Shown: positions 1 through 7,805 of the stretch, piece by piece
How the letters are laid out: the number at the start of each line of letters is the position of its first letter
Position numbering within the stretch: position 1 is the stretch's first letter
Source of the DNA: Legionella spiritensis
GTDB taxonomy: Bacteria > Pseudomonadota > Gammaproteobacteria > Legionellales > Legionellaceae
Assembly: GCF_900186965.1 (NCBI RefSeq)
Contig: NZ_LT906457.1
Coordinates: 2,692,501 to 2,756,500 of the forward strand
Direction of reading: 5' to 3'
DNA length: 64,000 bases
Notes under the pieces: model-generated
The model's database searches: none
What the model was told of the DNA's origin: nothing
What the model saw: the letters and a program-made list of their open reading frames with translations, nothing else
Translations under genes and position numbers: made by a program

Positions 1-1241
1 GCCACCATCATCGCAGCTTGGTCGGGGGCTAGTTCCACCAGCCAAGTAACCATCTCCAGATAACCGTTTTGTGCCGCCACGCTAAACGCATAATAATTAT
101 CTTCAGCCACCATCGCCGCAACTTGGTCGGGGGCTAGTTCCACCAGCAGGTTTAGAACATTCAGATGACCATTTTCAGCAGCTCTTTTGAATGCCTGGCA
201 AGATTTTTCTGCCACCATCGCAGCAACCTGGTCAGGCGCCAGTTCCACCAACCGGTTTAGAACGTCAAGGTCACCGTTTTCTGCCGCCCACAAGAACACG
301 GAATTCAATATAAAAACAGCCTCGCCGGGGGACACCCAACTAATCATCGATTTTGCCAGTTCCAGATGGCCATTTTTTACCGCCATGCGGAGTGCATAGA
401 TATACGTTCTACTGTCATATTTCCAATTATGAAACTCATTGATGCGAGTAAAGTTCCGAAGCCGTATGGCTGCTTTCGCATGTCCGTATTTTGCAGCCAG
501 ACTGAACGCAGGCCGAAGGTTTCTCTTTGTAGCGCCCCAACTATTCGGATTCAGAATCAATTTAACAATGTTGTGATGACCGTTTTTAAACGCCAGTTCG
601 AGTGCGTAATAACTCTTTTTAGCCAACATATCATCTATTATGCCAGGAAACCGTTTTGCAAGTCGGTTTAGAACGTCCAGATGACCATTTTCTGCAGCTT
701 GGCAAAATGCAGAATAGCCCCTGTTATTTCTCAACACCCCTTTATAATCATACATCCCTTCCAGGCGCTGAACTTCATTAAAGGACGCATTGTCCATAAA
801 ATCGCCCAGAAAATAGTTTACAAATTTGAGATTGCCATCCATTATCGCCAGGCGGAAAGCAAGATACTCTTCTTTAGGCAGGGTATGTATGACGTCCGGG
901 CAATCTTTACTATAATGCTTCATGAGGTCAACACGCCCGATGAGAGCCGCCCCCCAAAAGGCATCATTAGGAATAATCTCTAAAACATCAGTAGCTATTC
1001 GAATCAAGTCCAATAGCGTCCAGTCAGGGTGACTAAGCAAAATACCCACCCAATGCTGTAATTTTTCTTCATTACTTGCCTCAACGAAATTTTCTGTTAA
1101 AACATCCATTACATTTTCAATAGTCATCAAACGGAGAGTGCTTTCCTGAATTTGACCACTATATACAGCCTCCCATAAAAATCTGTTGATCATCCATGCT
1201 TGCGGATCATTTAAGCGCTCGTTTTCGCTGCGAAACCTCAT
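1..1241 (-). CDS. Ankyrin-repeat protein, C-terminus beyond left edge
   Basis: An open reading frame of at least 413 codons begins at 1241 and runs off the left edge. A GGA-rich ribosome site (AGGA, about 8 nt upstream) supports this start. From about residue 85 the protein is built of ankyrin-like units with the pattern AAENGHLDVLNRL and AAENGHLNVLNLLVELAPDQ. The last units repeat at the DNA level with a 105-bp (35-codon) period, at about 1, 106 and 211, which points to recent internal duplication. There is no signal peptide. Ankyrin proteins are common among Legionella Dot/Icm effectors, but no C-terminal secretion signal can be judged because the end is missing. A role in host interaction is therefore inference. 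Plus-strand ORFs in this stretch are shadows. Confidence 0.85.
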   Translation of the reverse strand, partial: MRFRSENERLNDPQAWMINRFLWEAVYSGQIQESTLRLMTIENVMDVLTENFVEASNEEKLQHWVGILLSHPDWTLLDLIRIATDVLEIIPNDAFWGAALIGRVDLMKHYSKDCPDVIHTLPKEEYLAFRLAIMDGNLKFVNYFLGDFMDNASFNEVQRLEGMYDYKGVLRNNRGYSAFCQAAENGHLDVLNRLAKRFPGIIDDMLAKKSYYALELAFKNGHHNIVKLILNPNSWGATKRNLRPAFSLAAKYGHAKAAIRLRNFTRINEFHNWKYDSRTYIYALRMAVKNGHLELAKSMISWVSPGEAVFILNSVFLWAAENGDLDVLNRLVELAPDQVAAMVAEKSCQAFKRAAENGHLNVLNLLVELAPDQVAAMVAEDNYYAFSVAAQNGYLEMVTWLVELAPDQAAMMV

Positions 1242-1343
1242 TCTCAATCCTCTCCATAAATATCAATAAAATGAAGCCATCATATTTATGAAAAATTAAG
1301 GCAATATGAACATTATGACGCCATTTACCCACAGTAATTAAAG

Positions 1344-1548
1344 GTGGGTAGACCAATGAATGAAGAGAAACATATCACTATGTTGCGTATTTTAACCGGT
1401 CTCGGTACAGAATATTGCGGGAAGATCGAACAACATGATTACCAGCTTTATTTGGCGATAAACAGTATTGAGCACACTAAAACCAAGGCGCAATCGCCGC
1501 AAACCAATGGTATTTGTGATACGCTTCCATAAAACTACTACACTTGAA
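1344..1548 (+). pseudogene. IS481-like transposase (rve domain) fragment, frameshifted
   Basis: The reading frame gives LRILTGLGTEYCG and then KAQSPQTNGIC, which resemble the conserved integrase-core block (RGTEYCG...SPQTNGICERFHKT) of IS481/IS3-like transposases. The RFHKTTTLE continuation is found in the next frame, so there is a frameshift near 1510-1520. The N-terminal DNA-binding part and the rest of the catalytic core are absent. A 40-bp stretch at the start (about 1344-1383) recurs at about 5491-5530, consistent with another scrap of the same element. It cannot make an active transposase. Confidence 0.6.
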
Positions 1549-1800
1549 CACAATAACAAGCAAATAGCCTGGAATTTTTTTGATAAATCTCAAAATTCTC
1601 ATCTTTTAGATATATATAAAGTTCATTCTGAAATACTAGACGAGTTTACTCGTATTTTGCAGACATTTATGACTAAATATGATCTGATTCGTCTTTTAAT
1701 GCATCGGCCTTTGATTTATGAACAGTTTTGTCTTTATGATGAGGTGGAGAATAAAGAGTATAAAGTTTTAATTCTTCGGCAGCTGTCAGATCAAGTTTGA
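1545..1800 (+). pseudogene. Unrecognised chimeric ORF tail behind IS fragment
   Basis: The frame that contains the end of the IS481-like block continues for about 85 codons (NNKQIAWNFFDKSQNSHLLD... to ILRQLSDQV) with no resemblance to a transposase. It is an AT-rich, plausible protein C-terminus of unknown family, fused by chance to the IS remnant. It is followed directly by an alcohol-dehydrogenase tail, so the whole 1344-2033 interval looks like a junction of fragments. No function is proposed. Confidence 0.3.
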
Positions 1801-2033
1801 ACTACTACAATTTACATTTAGAGAGATTGTGGTCACAAAACATCGCGATTACTACTCGACTTGTTGATACAGTGACTACACCCATATTGCTCAAAACAGT
1901 ATATGCAAAAAAGATAAATCCTACCTTATTAATTAGTCACCATTTTAAATTTGAAGATATTATGGATGCTTATGAAACGTTCGGCAATGCAGCTAATACC
2001 CATGCGCTAAAAGCAATAATTGACGTAGGATAA
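1797..2033 (+). pseudogene. C-terminal remnant of zinc-type alcohol dehydrogenase
   Basis: About 78 codons match the tail of medium-chain, Zn-type alcohol dehydrogenases: LWSQNIAITTRLVDTV, then HHFKFEDIMDAYETFGNAA and ALKAIIDVG. The catalytic and Rossmann domains (about 270 residues in the family) are missing. The piece has no ribosome site of its own and abuts IS debris, so it is a truncated gene rather than a small functional one. Confidence 0.65.
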
Positions 2034-2091
2034 TGTTGTTTACCAGGGAGTTGGCAAGATAGCTAATCTCCTCGCTATCGTAGAAAGCAAC

Positions 2092-2478
2092 TTAACTTAA
2101 TTTTGTCTGGATGCGCTTTAGCCGATCGTAAGCATCCTGCGCTATTTCCAAAATTTCCGATTTGTTAACAAGGCCCATGACAGCAAGTGGATCCATAAAA
2201 GAAACAAGTACGCTACCATCATTTTCTTCACTAACAACTACGTTGCAAGGTAATAATAACCCGATATTTGGATCTATTTCTAACGCTCGATGTGCTAATT
2301 GCGGATTGCAGGCACCGAGAATAATGTATGGTTTTCTTTCAATGCCTAATTTCTTTTTCATGGTTGCTTGTACGTCAATTTCAGTTAAAACTCCAAATCC
2401 TTCTGTTTTAAGTGCTTCTGTTACTTCTGCAATGACATTTTTAAATGAGTCGTGTCGTTTAACATTGAAATGATACAT
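2092..2478 (-). CDS. DUF302 family protein
   Basis: 128 residues without signal peptide or membrane segment. The pattern of the DUF302 family is visible: an N-terminal SFKNVIAEVTEALKTEGFGVLTEIDV, a middle YIILGACNPQLAHRALEID with the conserved ACNP motif, then GLLLPCNVVV and SFMDPLAVM. Length is normal for a single-domain member. DUF302 proteins are small alpha/beta proteins of unsettled function, often found near metal or redox genes. The gene stands alone. The start has upstream AT-rich sequence and a weak GGAG-like site (TGGAGAT, about 9 nt before the ATG). Confidence 0.85.
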   Translation of the reverse strand: MYHFNVKRHDSFKNVIAEVTEALKTEGFGVLTEIDVQATMKKKLGIERKPYIILGACNPQLAHRALEIDPNIGLLLPCNVVVSEENDGSVLVSFMDPLAVMGLVNKSEILEIAQDAYDRLKRIQTKLS

Positions 2479-2939
2479 AATTTTTTATCTCCATAGTTAT
2501 GTTCGATTCTCTCAGCCTGAAATCGTTAAACAGCTTGTATATGTAGCTGATTAACAGTAGAAAGGTATTATTCTTTAAATATGCCATTATTTAAAAAATA
2601 CTCATCAAAAGGAAAAATTGCGTGAATCTACTGCTAAATAAATTAGGTCAATAGCAACACTTATCTTATATTATATACCTCTGCGCCACTGAAAGTATCG
2701 TGCAGTGACGTGGGAAAAAACTTTAATGTTACCTAGTAAAATTACGGTTCAGCACATTTTCAAAGACCGGCTTTTTATGTTTGCTATTCGTCGTTAGCTT
2801 ATATTTTTTTCAAAGTTCTATAACTACAGAAATATATTTGGCGCCTAACCTAAAAGATGTGATTTATTTCTCCTATCCTCGTTTTTTAATCTATGGTAGC
2901 AGGAAAAGCGAAGTCCGTAACTCCCGCATGAAAATGTAG

Positions 2940-2966
2940 CCCGTATGCTGCAAAGCGGAATACGGG
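2940..2966. repeat. REP-like palindrome
   Basis: CCCGTAT and ATACGGG form a 7-bp stem around a second small hairpin (GCT-GCAA-AGC). This resembles repetitive extragenic palindromes of gammaproteobacteria. It lies downstream of the secreted-protein operon ending at 2995 and could act as a transcription or mRNA 3' boundary. The rest of the gene-free stretch 2479-2994 is AT-rich and shows nothing else recognisable. Confidence 0.4.
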
Positions 2967-2994
2967 TTCTCGCCCAAGTCATCAACACCCAAGT

Positions 2995-3213
2995 CTATTT
3001 TGTACAAACCGCTTTTTTCAACTCTGTGATACCATTCATACAATGATCTAAACAGTCATTCAACCGGGGCATATTATCTTGATAGCGATAACAAGAAGCC
3101 TTGCACGTCAACCAAGTATTGGTGATGAATTTTTTTTGTTTTTTCGTCGAACATTCCTGAGCAACCGCAGTCATGACATACAAGCTCAGCAAGATAGCTA
3201 ATAGCCATTTCAT
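2995..3213 (-). CDS. Small secreted cysteine-containing protein
   Basis: I place the start at 3213 because GGAGG sits 7 nt upstream, and the product then opens with a clean signal peptide (MKWLLAILLSLYVMTAVAQ), with likely cleavage near residue 19. The longer frame to 3258 lacks a ribosome site and would bury the signal. The mature part (about 53 residues) has six cysteines: one near its start, a CxxxC pair in the middle, a second CxxxC pair and one near the end. This suggests disulfide-stabilised folding in the periplasm. It is the last gene of a three-gene cluster (3823-4311, 3234-3821, this one) on the same strand. No family is recognised. Confidence 0.75.
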   Translation of the reverse strand: MKWLLAILLSLYVMTAVAQECSTKKQKKFITNTWLTCKASCYRYQDNMPRLNDCLDHCMNGITELKKAVCTK

Positions 3214-3233
3214 CTCATTCCTCCAAATGTAAT

Positions 3234-3821
3234 TCAACGAACATGCCGACGGCACCACTCCCTGGCTGCTGCATTCGGCTGCGGATCACAAAATAACCGA
3301 ATCCTGTCTGCACGACTATTGGCTTTAGATTGGGGTTTACGCAGACAGTGCTTGGGTTGGCTTGAGGCAATAAACAAAGGCTTGTTTACCACGGCACCTT
3401 TGGCAACACAGACTTTAATATAGGGTTTTTGGGTTGCTTGCCGACACTCAAATCCCTCGTCACAATCAGGCCACTTATTATCATTTTGTACTTGGCAACA
3501 ACACCCCTCCCCATGACAGTCTTTTGTCTTCTTATCATCTACCTCTTCGTCTTGCGGTTCATCTTGGTAACACCCAGCTGGTTGATTGGAGGCTAGAAAT
3601 AGGGAAGTATTAGCTGGACTTCCCTTTTTAACGCAAACAGAAATGCGCGGCGGGTCAACCATACCGCGACATTCATACCCTTCACTACAATCCGGCCAAG
3701 TGCCCCCGGGTTGCACATTGCAACAACAACCAGCGCCTTCGCAAGGATACGTTTTAGCATAAGAGGTCACAGACAGATTCAATAGGATAAGTCCACTGAG
3801 CAGATATGCTAATTTATCCAT
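3234..3821 (-). CDS. Secreted Cys-rich protein with duplicated domain
   Basis: 195 residues with an N-terminal signal peptide (MDKLAYLLSGLILLNLSVTSYAK). Two tandem copies of a compact Cys-rich unit follow, at about residues 26-84 and 102-160. Each has GCCCxVQ, then WPDCxEGxECR, then a xPxIxVCVxKG strand and an xxxLFxASxQPxxC end. The second copy is preceded by an acidic linker (DEPQDEEVDDKK). A basic tail with two more cysteines closes the protein. The cysteines are spaced like a disulfide-rich extracellular domain. The gene ends 20 bp before the next small secreted gene. I do not recognise the family; a role in metal binding or envelope adhesion is only speculation. Confidence 0.8.
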   Translation of the reverse strand: MDKLAYLLSGLILLNLSVTSYAKTYPCEGAGCCCNVQPGGTWPDCSEGYECRGMVDPPRISVCVKKGSPANTSLFLASNQPAGCYQDEPQDEEVDDKKTKDCHGEGCCCQVQNDNKWPDCDEGFECRQATQKPYIKVCVAKGAVVNKPLFIASSQPKHCLRKPQSKANSRADRIRLFCDPQPNAAAREWCRRHVR

Positions 3822-3822
3822 G

Positions 3823-4311
3823 TTATTTCCTTATCTTGTCCTTAAACAGCTTAATATCTTGCTGCAGCTGCTTAATCCGATTGTGAAACGTTGCTTTGTC
3901 GAAAGGAATGACTCCGCCATTGATATACCAGCTGACGATCTTACCGGCCTTTAAATAAATTTTCTCTTCGGTTATGGCTTGTTCCTTGCCACGATAATAA
4001 GTCACATCACGCTGAAAATAGATCAGCTGATTTTGGTCAAAATAAAAAGACTCCACGGCATTGCCTTGCTCACCCATATACTGGATCCAAATTTTTTCAA
4101 TCCCCTGTTTATTGCGACAGACTTTTAATTCTGACCCTTCGGCTGATAACCCTTCGATTATTTTGCTAGATATCTGACAGGCATCTAATTGTTGATTGAT
4201 ATGATTAACGACGGCATTAACCGACTGTTCAGCCTCCATTTTATTTGCAAAGCCAGAGCTAGAAACGAATGACAACAACAAACCTAAGCCCATCAAAATT
4301 TTAATAACCAT
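3823..4311 (-). CDS. Hypothetical periplasmic protein
   Basis: 162 residues with a signal peptide (MVIKILMGLGLLLSFVSSSGFA, cleavage near residue 22). The mature protein is mixed alpha/beta with two cysteines (ACQ and VCR) that could pair, and ends in a Lys-rich coiled segment (KQLQQDIKLFKDKIRK). It is the first gene of the cluster and is separated by a single base from the Cys-rich gene downstream, so co-translation is likely. Its upstream region (4312-4380) is AT-rich and presumably holds the promoter. No family is recognised. Confidence 0.75.
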   Translation of the reverse strand: MVIKILMGLGLLLSFVSSSGFANKMEAEQSVNAVVNHINQQLDACQISSKIIEGLSAEGSELKVCRNKQGIEKIWIQYMGEQGNAVESFYFDQNQLIYFQRDVTYYRGKEQAITEEKIYLKAGKIVSWYINGGVIPFDKATFHNRIKQLQQDIKLFKDKIRK

Positions 4312-4384
4312 TATAAATTCCTTTTATCCATTTTCACGCACCACAATGTCATCGGATATGTAAATATTATAGAGCATATTTTAC

Positions 4385-4495
4385 TCAAGAATTGAACTCA
4401 AATCCCTTCACGATCTTTTGAATCAATCCCTTTTGTTCTGCTTTAGCCAGAGCAATTGGATTACCCTGAAACATTGCATAAAATACGCGACCAGT
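4385..4495 (-). pseudogene. Short C-terminal protein remnant, unidentified
   Basis: A frame of 36 codons reads VFYAMFQGNPIALAKAEQKG and ends in FEFNS before a stop. It is opened by a stop codon rather than a start, and it has the sequence character of a real protein tail. It lies in the otherwise empty stretch 4312-4664, next to the MITE at 4665. I cannot assign a family. Confidence 0.25.
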
Positions 4496-4664
4496 TCATA
4501 AAAAAAACTCCGGGAAAATTAATGGTATTTAGCATGCTTCGTAAAACGTGTGCTATGCGCAATCGTAAGTTAGCCAACTATCCGTAAAAATGATGGCATT
4601 AGTATGATAATTATTATGGTATAATTTCCTTATGAAAAGCATCGTATTATTAATACCCCACTTT

Positions 4665-4830
4665 CTAGGGCGTGTCCTCATTCTGTTTCGCGAGCTAAAA
4701 GTTGGGATAATTTAGCGCAAATTGCAGATTGAATGAGGAGAATAGCCAGCCCTGTTTGACGAATTCAAACTGTAATTTGAGCAAATTAGTACAGGTTTTA
4801 GTCGTGAAACAGAATGAGGACACGCCCTAG
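4665..4830. mobile_element. MITE-like element with 28-bp terminal inverted repeats
   Basis: The two ends are near-perfect inverted copies: CTAGGGCGTGTCCTCATTCT at the left and its complement at the right, with the match extending about 28 bp and one mismatch. The 166-bp body has no coding capacity. The CTAG at each outer end matches the target preference seen for the IS5/IS427-type copy at 24919-25681, but the terminal repeats differ, so this is a different subfamily. It is a non-autonomous element. Confidence 0.65.
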
Positions 4831-4833
4831 TAG

Positions 4834-5070
4834 CCTTGATAAAAATTTTGCGTCCTGGTGGTACTAAGGGCGATGATTGCAGAAAATATGGCATTGCGCC
4901 AGCAATTGATCACATTGTCACGTCGCCATAAGCGTACACCAAAATTGTCCTCTTCAGATCGACTTATATTTGGATTTTTAGGCGGATTCATTAAGCAGAA
5001 TCGTTTATCTAAAATTGCTATTTTGATAAGGCCCGCGACTATTTTAAAATTCTGTAAAGCGACTCAATAG
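4834..5070 (+). pseudogene. Rve-type transposase N-terminal fragment, frameshifted
   Basis: Frame one gives LIKILRPGGTK. After a frameshift near 4870 the next frame gives MIAENMALRQQLITLSRRHK, then SSDRLIFGFLG and KIAILIRPATILKF. This is the typical N-terminus of integrase-core (IS481-like) transposases. The catalytic domain is missing and the fragment stops at a stop codon near 5070. It begins 4 bp after the MITE end, so the MITE probably inserted into, or next to, this relic. Confidence 0.55.
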
Positions 5071-5083
5071 ACGAGAACGTTAT

Positions 5084-5460
5084 TTGCAACAACAACCTGT
5101 CATTGCTGCTATTTATTACTTTAAACAGCGATTGCATCGGCTACTCATGCGAAAACATCGCACTGCCAAGCAGTGTACGCGCTTAATACCTCTCTTTCTT
5201 AAATTGATTGCCAGTCTGAAAGAAAGTCCTTTTCAATCACTAAAAACTCTGGGTAAAACGTTATATCAATGGCGGGAAGAAGTCGTTAGAATGTGGCGGT
5301 TTACTAAAAACAACGGCATTACAGAAGGCTTTCATCGAAAGATGAAACTCATTCAACGTCGTGCCTATGGGTTTAGAAATTTTGAAAATTATAGGTTAAG
5401 GGTTAAGGTTTTGTGTTCTTGATTAATGCCCCCGGAATTGGGGAAGACCCAAAAAATTCA
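5084..5460 (+). pseudogene. 3' end of an ISL3-family element
   Basis: The frame 5084-5422 ends in FTKNNGITEGFHRKMKLIQR and YGFRNFENYRLRVKVLC, the hallmark C-terminus of ISL3-family DDE transposases. Only about 112 residues of the usual roughly 400 remain. The following bases (TGCCCCCGGAATTGGGGAAG, about 5437-5456) look like the element's terminal inverted repeat. A second copy of this end lies at 10555-10618. No left end was found nearby, so this is a truncated, immobile relic. Confidence 0.65.
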
Positions 5461-5638
5461 ACAACATGACTTAAAAAAACCCATGACAAGGGTGAGTAGA
5501 CCAATGAATGAAGAGAAACATATCACTATGTTTCTAGTGATAAAATCATTCTATGAATGATATGAAATCTTCTAAATTACAGCCATATTTCTGATTGGGT
5601 ATGTCTTCATAGGAGTTATAGTAATTTCTGGTGTATGA

Positions 5639-5803
5639 CAAATTAATGGAGGCGTCTGGAGAGTAGCATTTGATTCTAAAAGGAAAGCTATTGTCCTTGT
5701 TGGTGGTGATAAGTCTGGTAGTAGTAAAAAACGATTTTATAAAAGCTTAATTAAAAAAGCTGATGCTGGATTTGATAACCATCTTAACAGTTTAAAGAAA
5801 TGA
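5639..5803 (+). pseudogene. HigB/Gp49-type RelE-like toxin, 5' part lost
   Basis: A frame opened by a stop codon reads GGVWRVAFDSKRKAIVLVGG and then SGSSKKRFYKSLIKKAD, the C-terminal half of Gp49-like HigB toxins (typically about 110 residues). The N-terminal half is not found in frame, and upstream 5541-5638 carries stops. The stop codon overlaps the ATG of the antitoxin-like ORF (ATGA), the usual arrangement of higBA pairs. As it stands no functional toxin is encoded. Confidence 0.55.
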
Positions 5804-5985
5804 AGTGTGACATGCCACGATCCCTTGAAGATAAAATTAAAAGTTTGCCTAAAAAGCGCCAACAAAAAATTCAACAACGAACTAATGATCTGATCGCAGA
5901 AAAAATATCTTTGTGTGACATTAGAAAAACATTAAAACAAACTCAAGAAGATTTGGGTAATATTCACGCAACTGCTATGCGGTAA
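5800..5985 (+). pseudogene. HigA-like XRE antitoxin, truncated
   Basis: 61 codons, with SLEDKIKSLPKKRQQKIQQR and DIRKTLKQTQEDLGNI matching the start of XRE-type antitoxins partnered with Gp49-like toxins. The helix-turn-helix is cut off in its middle (after TQEDL) by a frame change and stop, so the recognition helix is missing. It overlaps the toxin remnant by 4 nt. Both partners being broken indicates a dead addiction module. Confidence 0.55.
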
Positions 5986-6155
5986 TGCAAAAACATCATT
6001 ATCTAATCGAGACTCTTGCTATCAGAGTATCACAGTAATCACTTTTATCAATTAAACCAATCAAAAAAATAAATTATATTTTTCGTACTGATATCTCTAC
6101 AATAAATATAGTATTTAAAGGAAATATAGAGCCACATGGAAAAGGAGAAAACTTT

Positions 6156-6455
6156 ATGAATCAAGTTACTGTATTCGCAAAGCTAAAATCTAAAAAAAAC
6201 AAGCTTGAGCAAACTAAAAAACTTTTATCCAGTTTGATTGAACCAACTAAGATGGAGCAAGGTTGTATTATTTATGATTTACATCAAGATCAGGGAAATC
6301 CATTAAACTTTTATTTTTATGAAGTCTGGGAAAATAAAAGCTTACTAAATGCTCATTTAAATTCACCTCATGTCCAGCATCTATTCGATCGTCAAAAAGA
6401 ATTATTAGATAACGAAATTGAAGTTGGCTTTACTGAAAAAGTTATTCTTGACTAA
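6156..6455 (+). CDS. ABM-domain monooxygenase (YgiN-like)
   Basis: 99 residues, one antibiotic-biosynthesis-monooxygenase (ABM) domain. Features are VTVFAKLKSKKNKLEQTKKL at the N-terminus, MEQGCIIYDLHQD in the centre, FYFYEVWENKSLLNAHLNSP, and a closing strand. Such small dimeric proteins act on quinols or similar aromatics without cofactor, or have regulatory roles. The start is fixed by a strong AAGGAG 7-8 nt upstream. It is followed 15 bp later by an SDR oxidoreductase, and the two probably form an operon working on one small molecule. The substrate cannot be told from sequence. Confidence 0.85.
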   Translation: MNQVTVFAKLKSKKNKLEQTKKLLSSLIEPTKMEQGCIIYDLHQDQGNPLNFYFYEVWENKSLLNAHLNSPHVQHLFDRQKELLDNEIEVGFTEKVILD

Positions 6456-6470
6456 ATAAAAGGAAAGACT

Positions 6471-7238
6471 ATGTTTGAGAAAAATTTATTGTCAGAAAAA
6501 CGTGTTATTGTCACCGGAGGGTCATCTGGTATAGGTGCAGAAATAGCTAAAGTTTTTGCCGAGTATGGTGCATCACTTTGGATAGCTGGTGGTCGCGATA
6601 AGCTTGGATTAACAAACACACTTGAGGTTTGCTCAAATTATGGCGCCAGAGTTGATGGTAATTTATATGACCTATCTAACTCCAAAAGTGCTGAGGATAT
6701 TATACAGAATGGTGTCGATTATCTAGGAGGAATTGATATTTTAGTTAACGGTGCAGGAACAAGGGATTTAAATAGCTTTACCAATATTGATAATCAAGCA
6801 ATTGATTTGTTATTTGAAGTCAATGCCAAAGCGCCATTTATCGCGGCAAGAGAAGCTGCAAAGCATATGAAGAAACAAGGCAGTGGCCATATATTGATGA
6901 TAGGTTCTGAAGCAGCTGAGCATGGAACCCCTAACTTTTCCTTATATAGTGTTACTAAAGCCACTATGCATGCCTTAACAAAAAATCTTGCCATTGAATT
7001 AGGACCACATGGATTACAGGTCAACTGTCTAGCTATGGGGCCAATCAAGAGTGGACGAGTTAAAGAGCTTCTTGAAAATGATCCGGAGTTTTACAAGTCC
7101 AGGATCAATAAAGTCCCAATAAGAGAATTTGGTGATCCTCACAATATTGCCAAAACAGCCTTGTTCATGGTTTCTCCAGTTAATCATTACATGAATGGTT
7201 CAATTGTTTTAGTAGATGGAGGCATTACTTCGCTGTGA
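6471..7238 (+). CDS. SDR-family NAD(P)-dependent oxidoreductase
   Basis: 255 residues, classical short-chain dehydrogenase. The cofactor motif TGGSSGIG is at about residues 15-22, NGAG at about 89-92, the catalytic Ser in MIGSEAAEHG, and YSVTK at about 159-163. The C-terminal strand SIVLVDGGI is typical. The AAAGGA ribosome site is close upstream. It belongs with the ABM monooxygenase just before it. Family membership is clear; the substrate (ketoacyl, sugar or aromatic alcohol) is not. Confidence 0.9.
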   Translation: MFEKNLLSEKRVIVTGGSSGIGAEIAKVFAEYGASLWIAGGRDKLGLTNTLEVCSNYGARVDGNLYDLSNSKSAEDIIQNGVDYLGGIDILVNGAGTRDLNSFTNIDNQAIDLLFEVNAKAPFIAAREAAKHMKKQGSGHILMIGSEAAEHGTPNFSLYSVTKATMHALTKNLAIELGPHGLQVNCLAMGPIKSGRVKELLENDPEFYKSRINKVPIREFGDPHNIAKTALFMVSPVNHYMNGSIVLVDGGITSL

Positions 7239-7454
7239 ATTCACTAAATTTGGCTGTTTAGTTAGATATGATCAAGAGACAGCCGCTTAAAACCAGGAAT
7301 CCTATTAGATGATTCCGCTTAATAGAGTCATTGGTTTCCTGGTTACAGCTCTATTTTCCTGCTTAATAAGGATATGTGTTACAAATCTGCTACACCTATA
7401 TTAGGCACTCAAGACCGAAACAATTTAACTTATTGAAAAATATAGTAATTTATA
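7239..7454. other. Gene-free stretch with an imperfect inverted repeat
   Basis: The interval between the SDR gene and the tRNA fragment contains AACCAGGAA (about 7291) and its complement TTTCCTGGTT (about 7334), which could fold as a long-loop hairpin and end the SDR transcript. Nothing else is recognisable. The gene-free DNA from 7502 to 7805 contains a GCCACAGTT...GTCACA motif that recurs after the second tRNA fragment (about 10791). Confidence 0.3.
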
Positions 7455-7501
7455 TGGTGCGCCTGGAGGGATTCGAACCCCAGACACTTTGGTTCGAAGC
7501 C
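7455..7501 (-). other. tRNA-Arg 3'-end fragment, probable attachment site
   Basis: Read on the minus strand this is the 3' half of a tRNA: anticodon-loop CTTCGAA, variable region, the T-arm with TTCGAAT, the acceptor strand CAGGCGC, a discriminator base and CCA. The 5' half (D-arm and acceptor 5' strand) is absent, so it is not a functional tRNA gene. Anticodon TCG suggests tRNA-Arg. A second such fragment in the same orientation lies at 10648-10694. Tyrosine-integrase islands leave exactly such 3'-end duplications, so this is probably an att site. Confidence 0.6.
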
Positions 7502-7805
7502 AGGGACTGTAGCCCTGCAATCCTTTAAAATAAAAGCCCTTTCGTTGCATCATAATATCCAATTACGGTCTATTGCTGCTTCAAACGGCCTTGGCCTGCC
7601 ACAGTTACGTCACAAATACATCACACTGGAGTTGCGCCAATTTCCGTCCTGTTTGTCTAAAACATTTCTATTCTCACCTGATATTAGAATTCGAAATATG
7701 GGATAAATAACATTCTTATTGACGTTTATCCGTATATTTAACAATAGAAATGTCAGTTATCCAAGAATAGTGTATACTGACAGTTACTCAATGTAAGGTT
7801 TAGCA

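Noticed and set aside
1-300. Regular 105-bp repeats considered as a CRISPR array
   Set aside because: The repeats are in frame within a protein and encode ankyrin units. There are no spacer/repeat proportions or cas genes.
187-983. Plus-strand ORFs of 70-101 codons
   Set aside because: They lie antisense to the long ankyrin frame, lack ribosome sites, and have the composition expected of shadow frames.
4712-4894. 60-codon minus-strand ORF
   Set aside because: It spans the inverted ends of the MITE and antisense transposase debris, so it is a by-product of repeats.
7455-7501. Functional tRNA gene
   Set aside because: No D-arm or 5' acceptor strand can be found next to the 3' half, and the same holds for 10648-10694.
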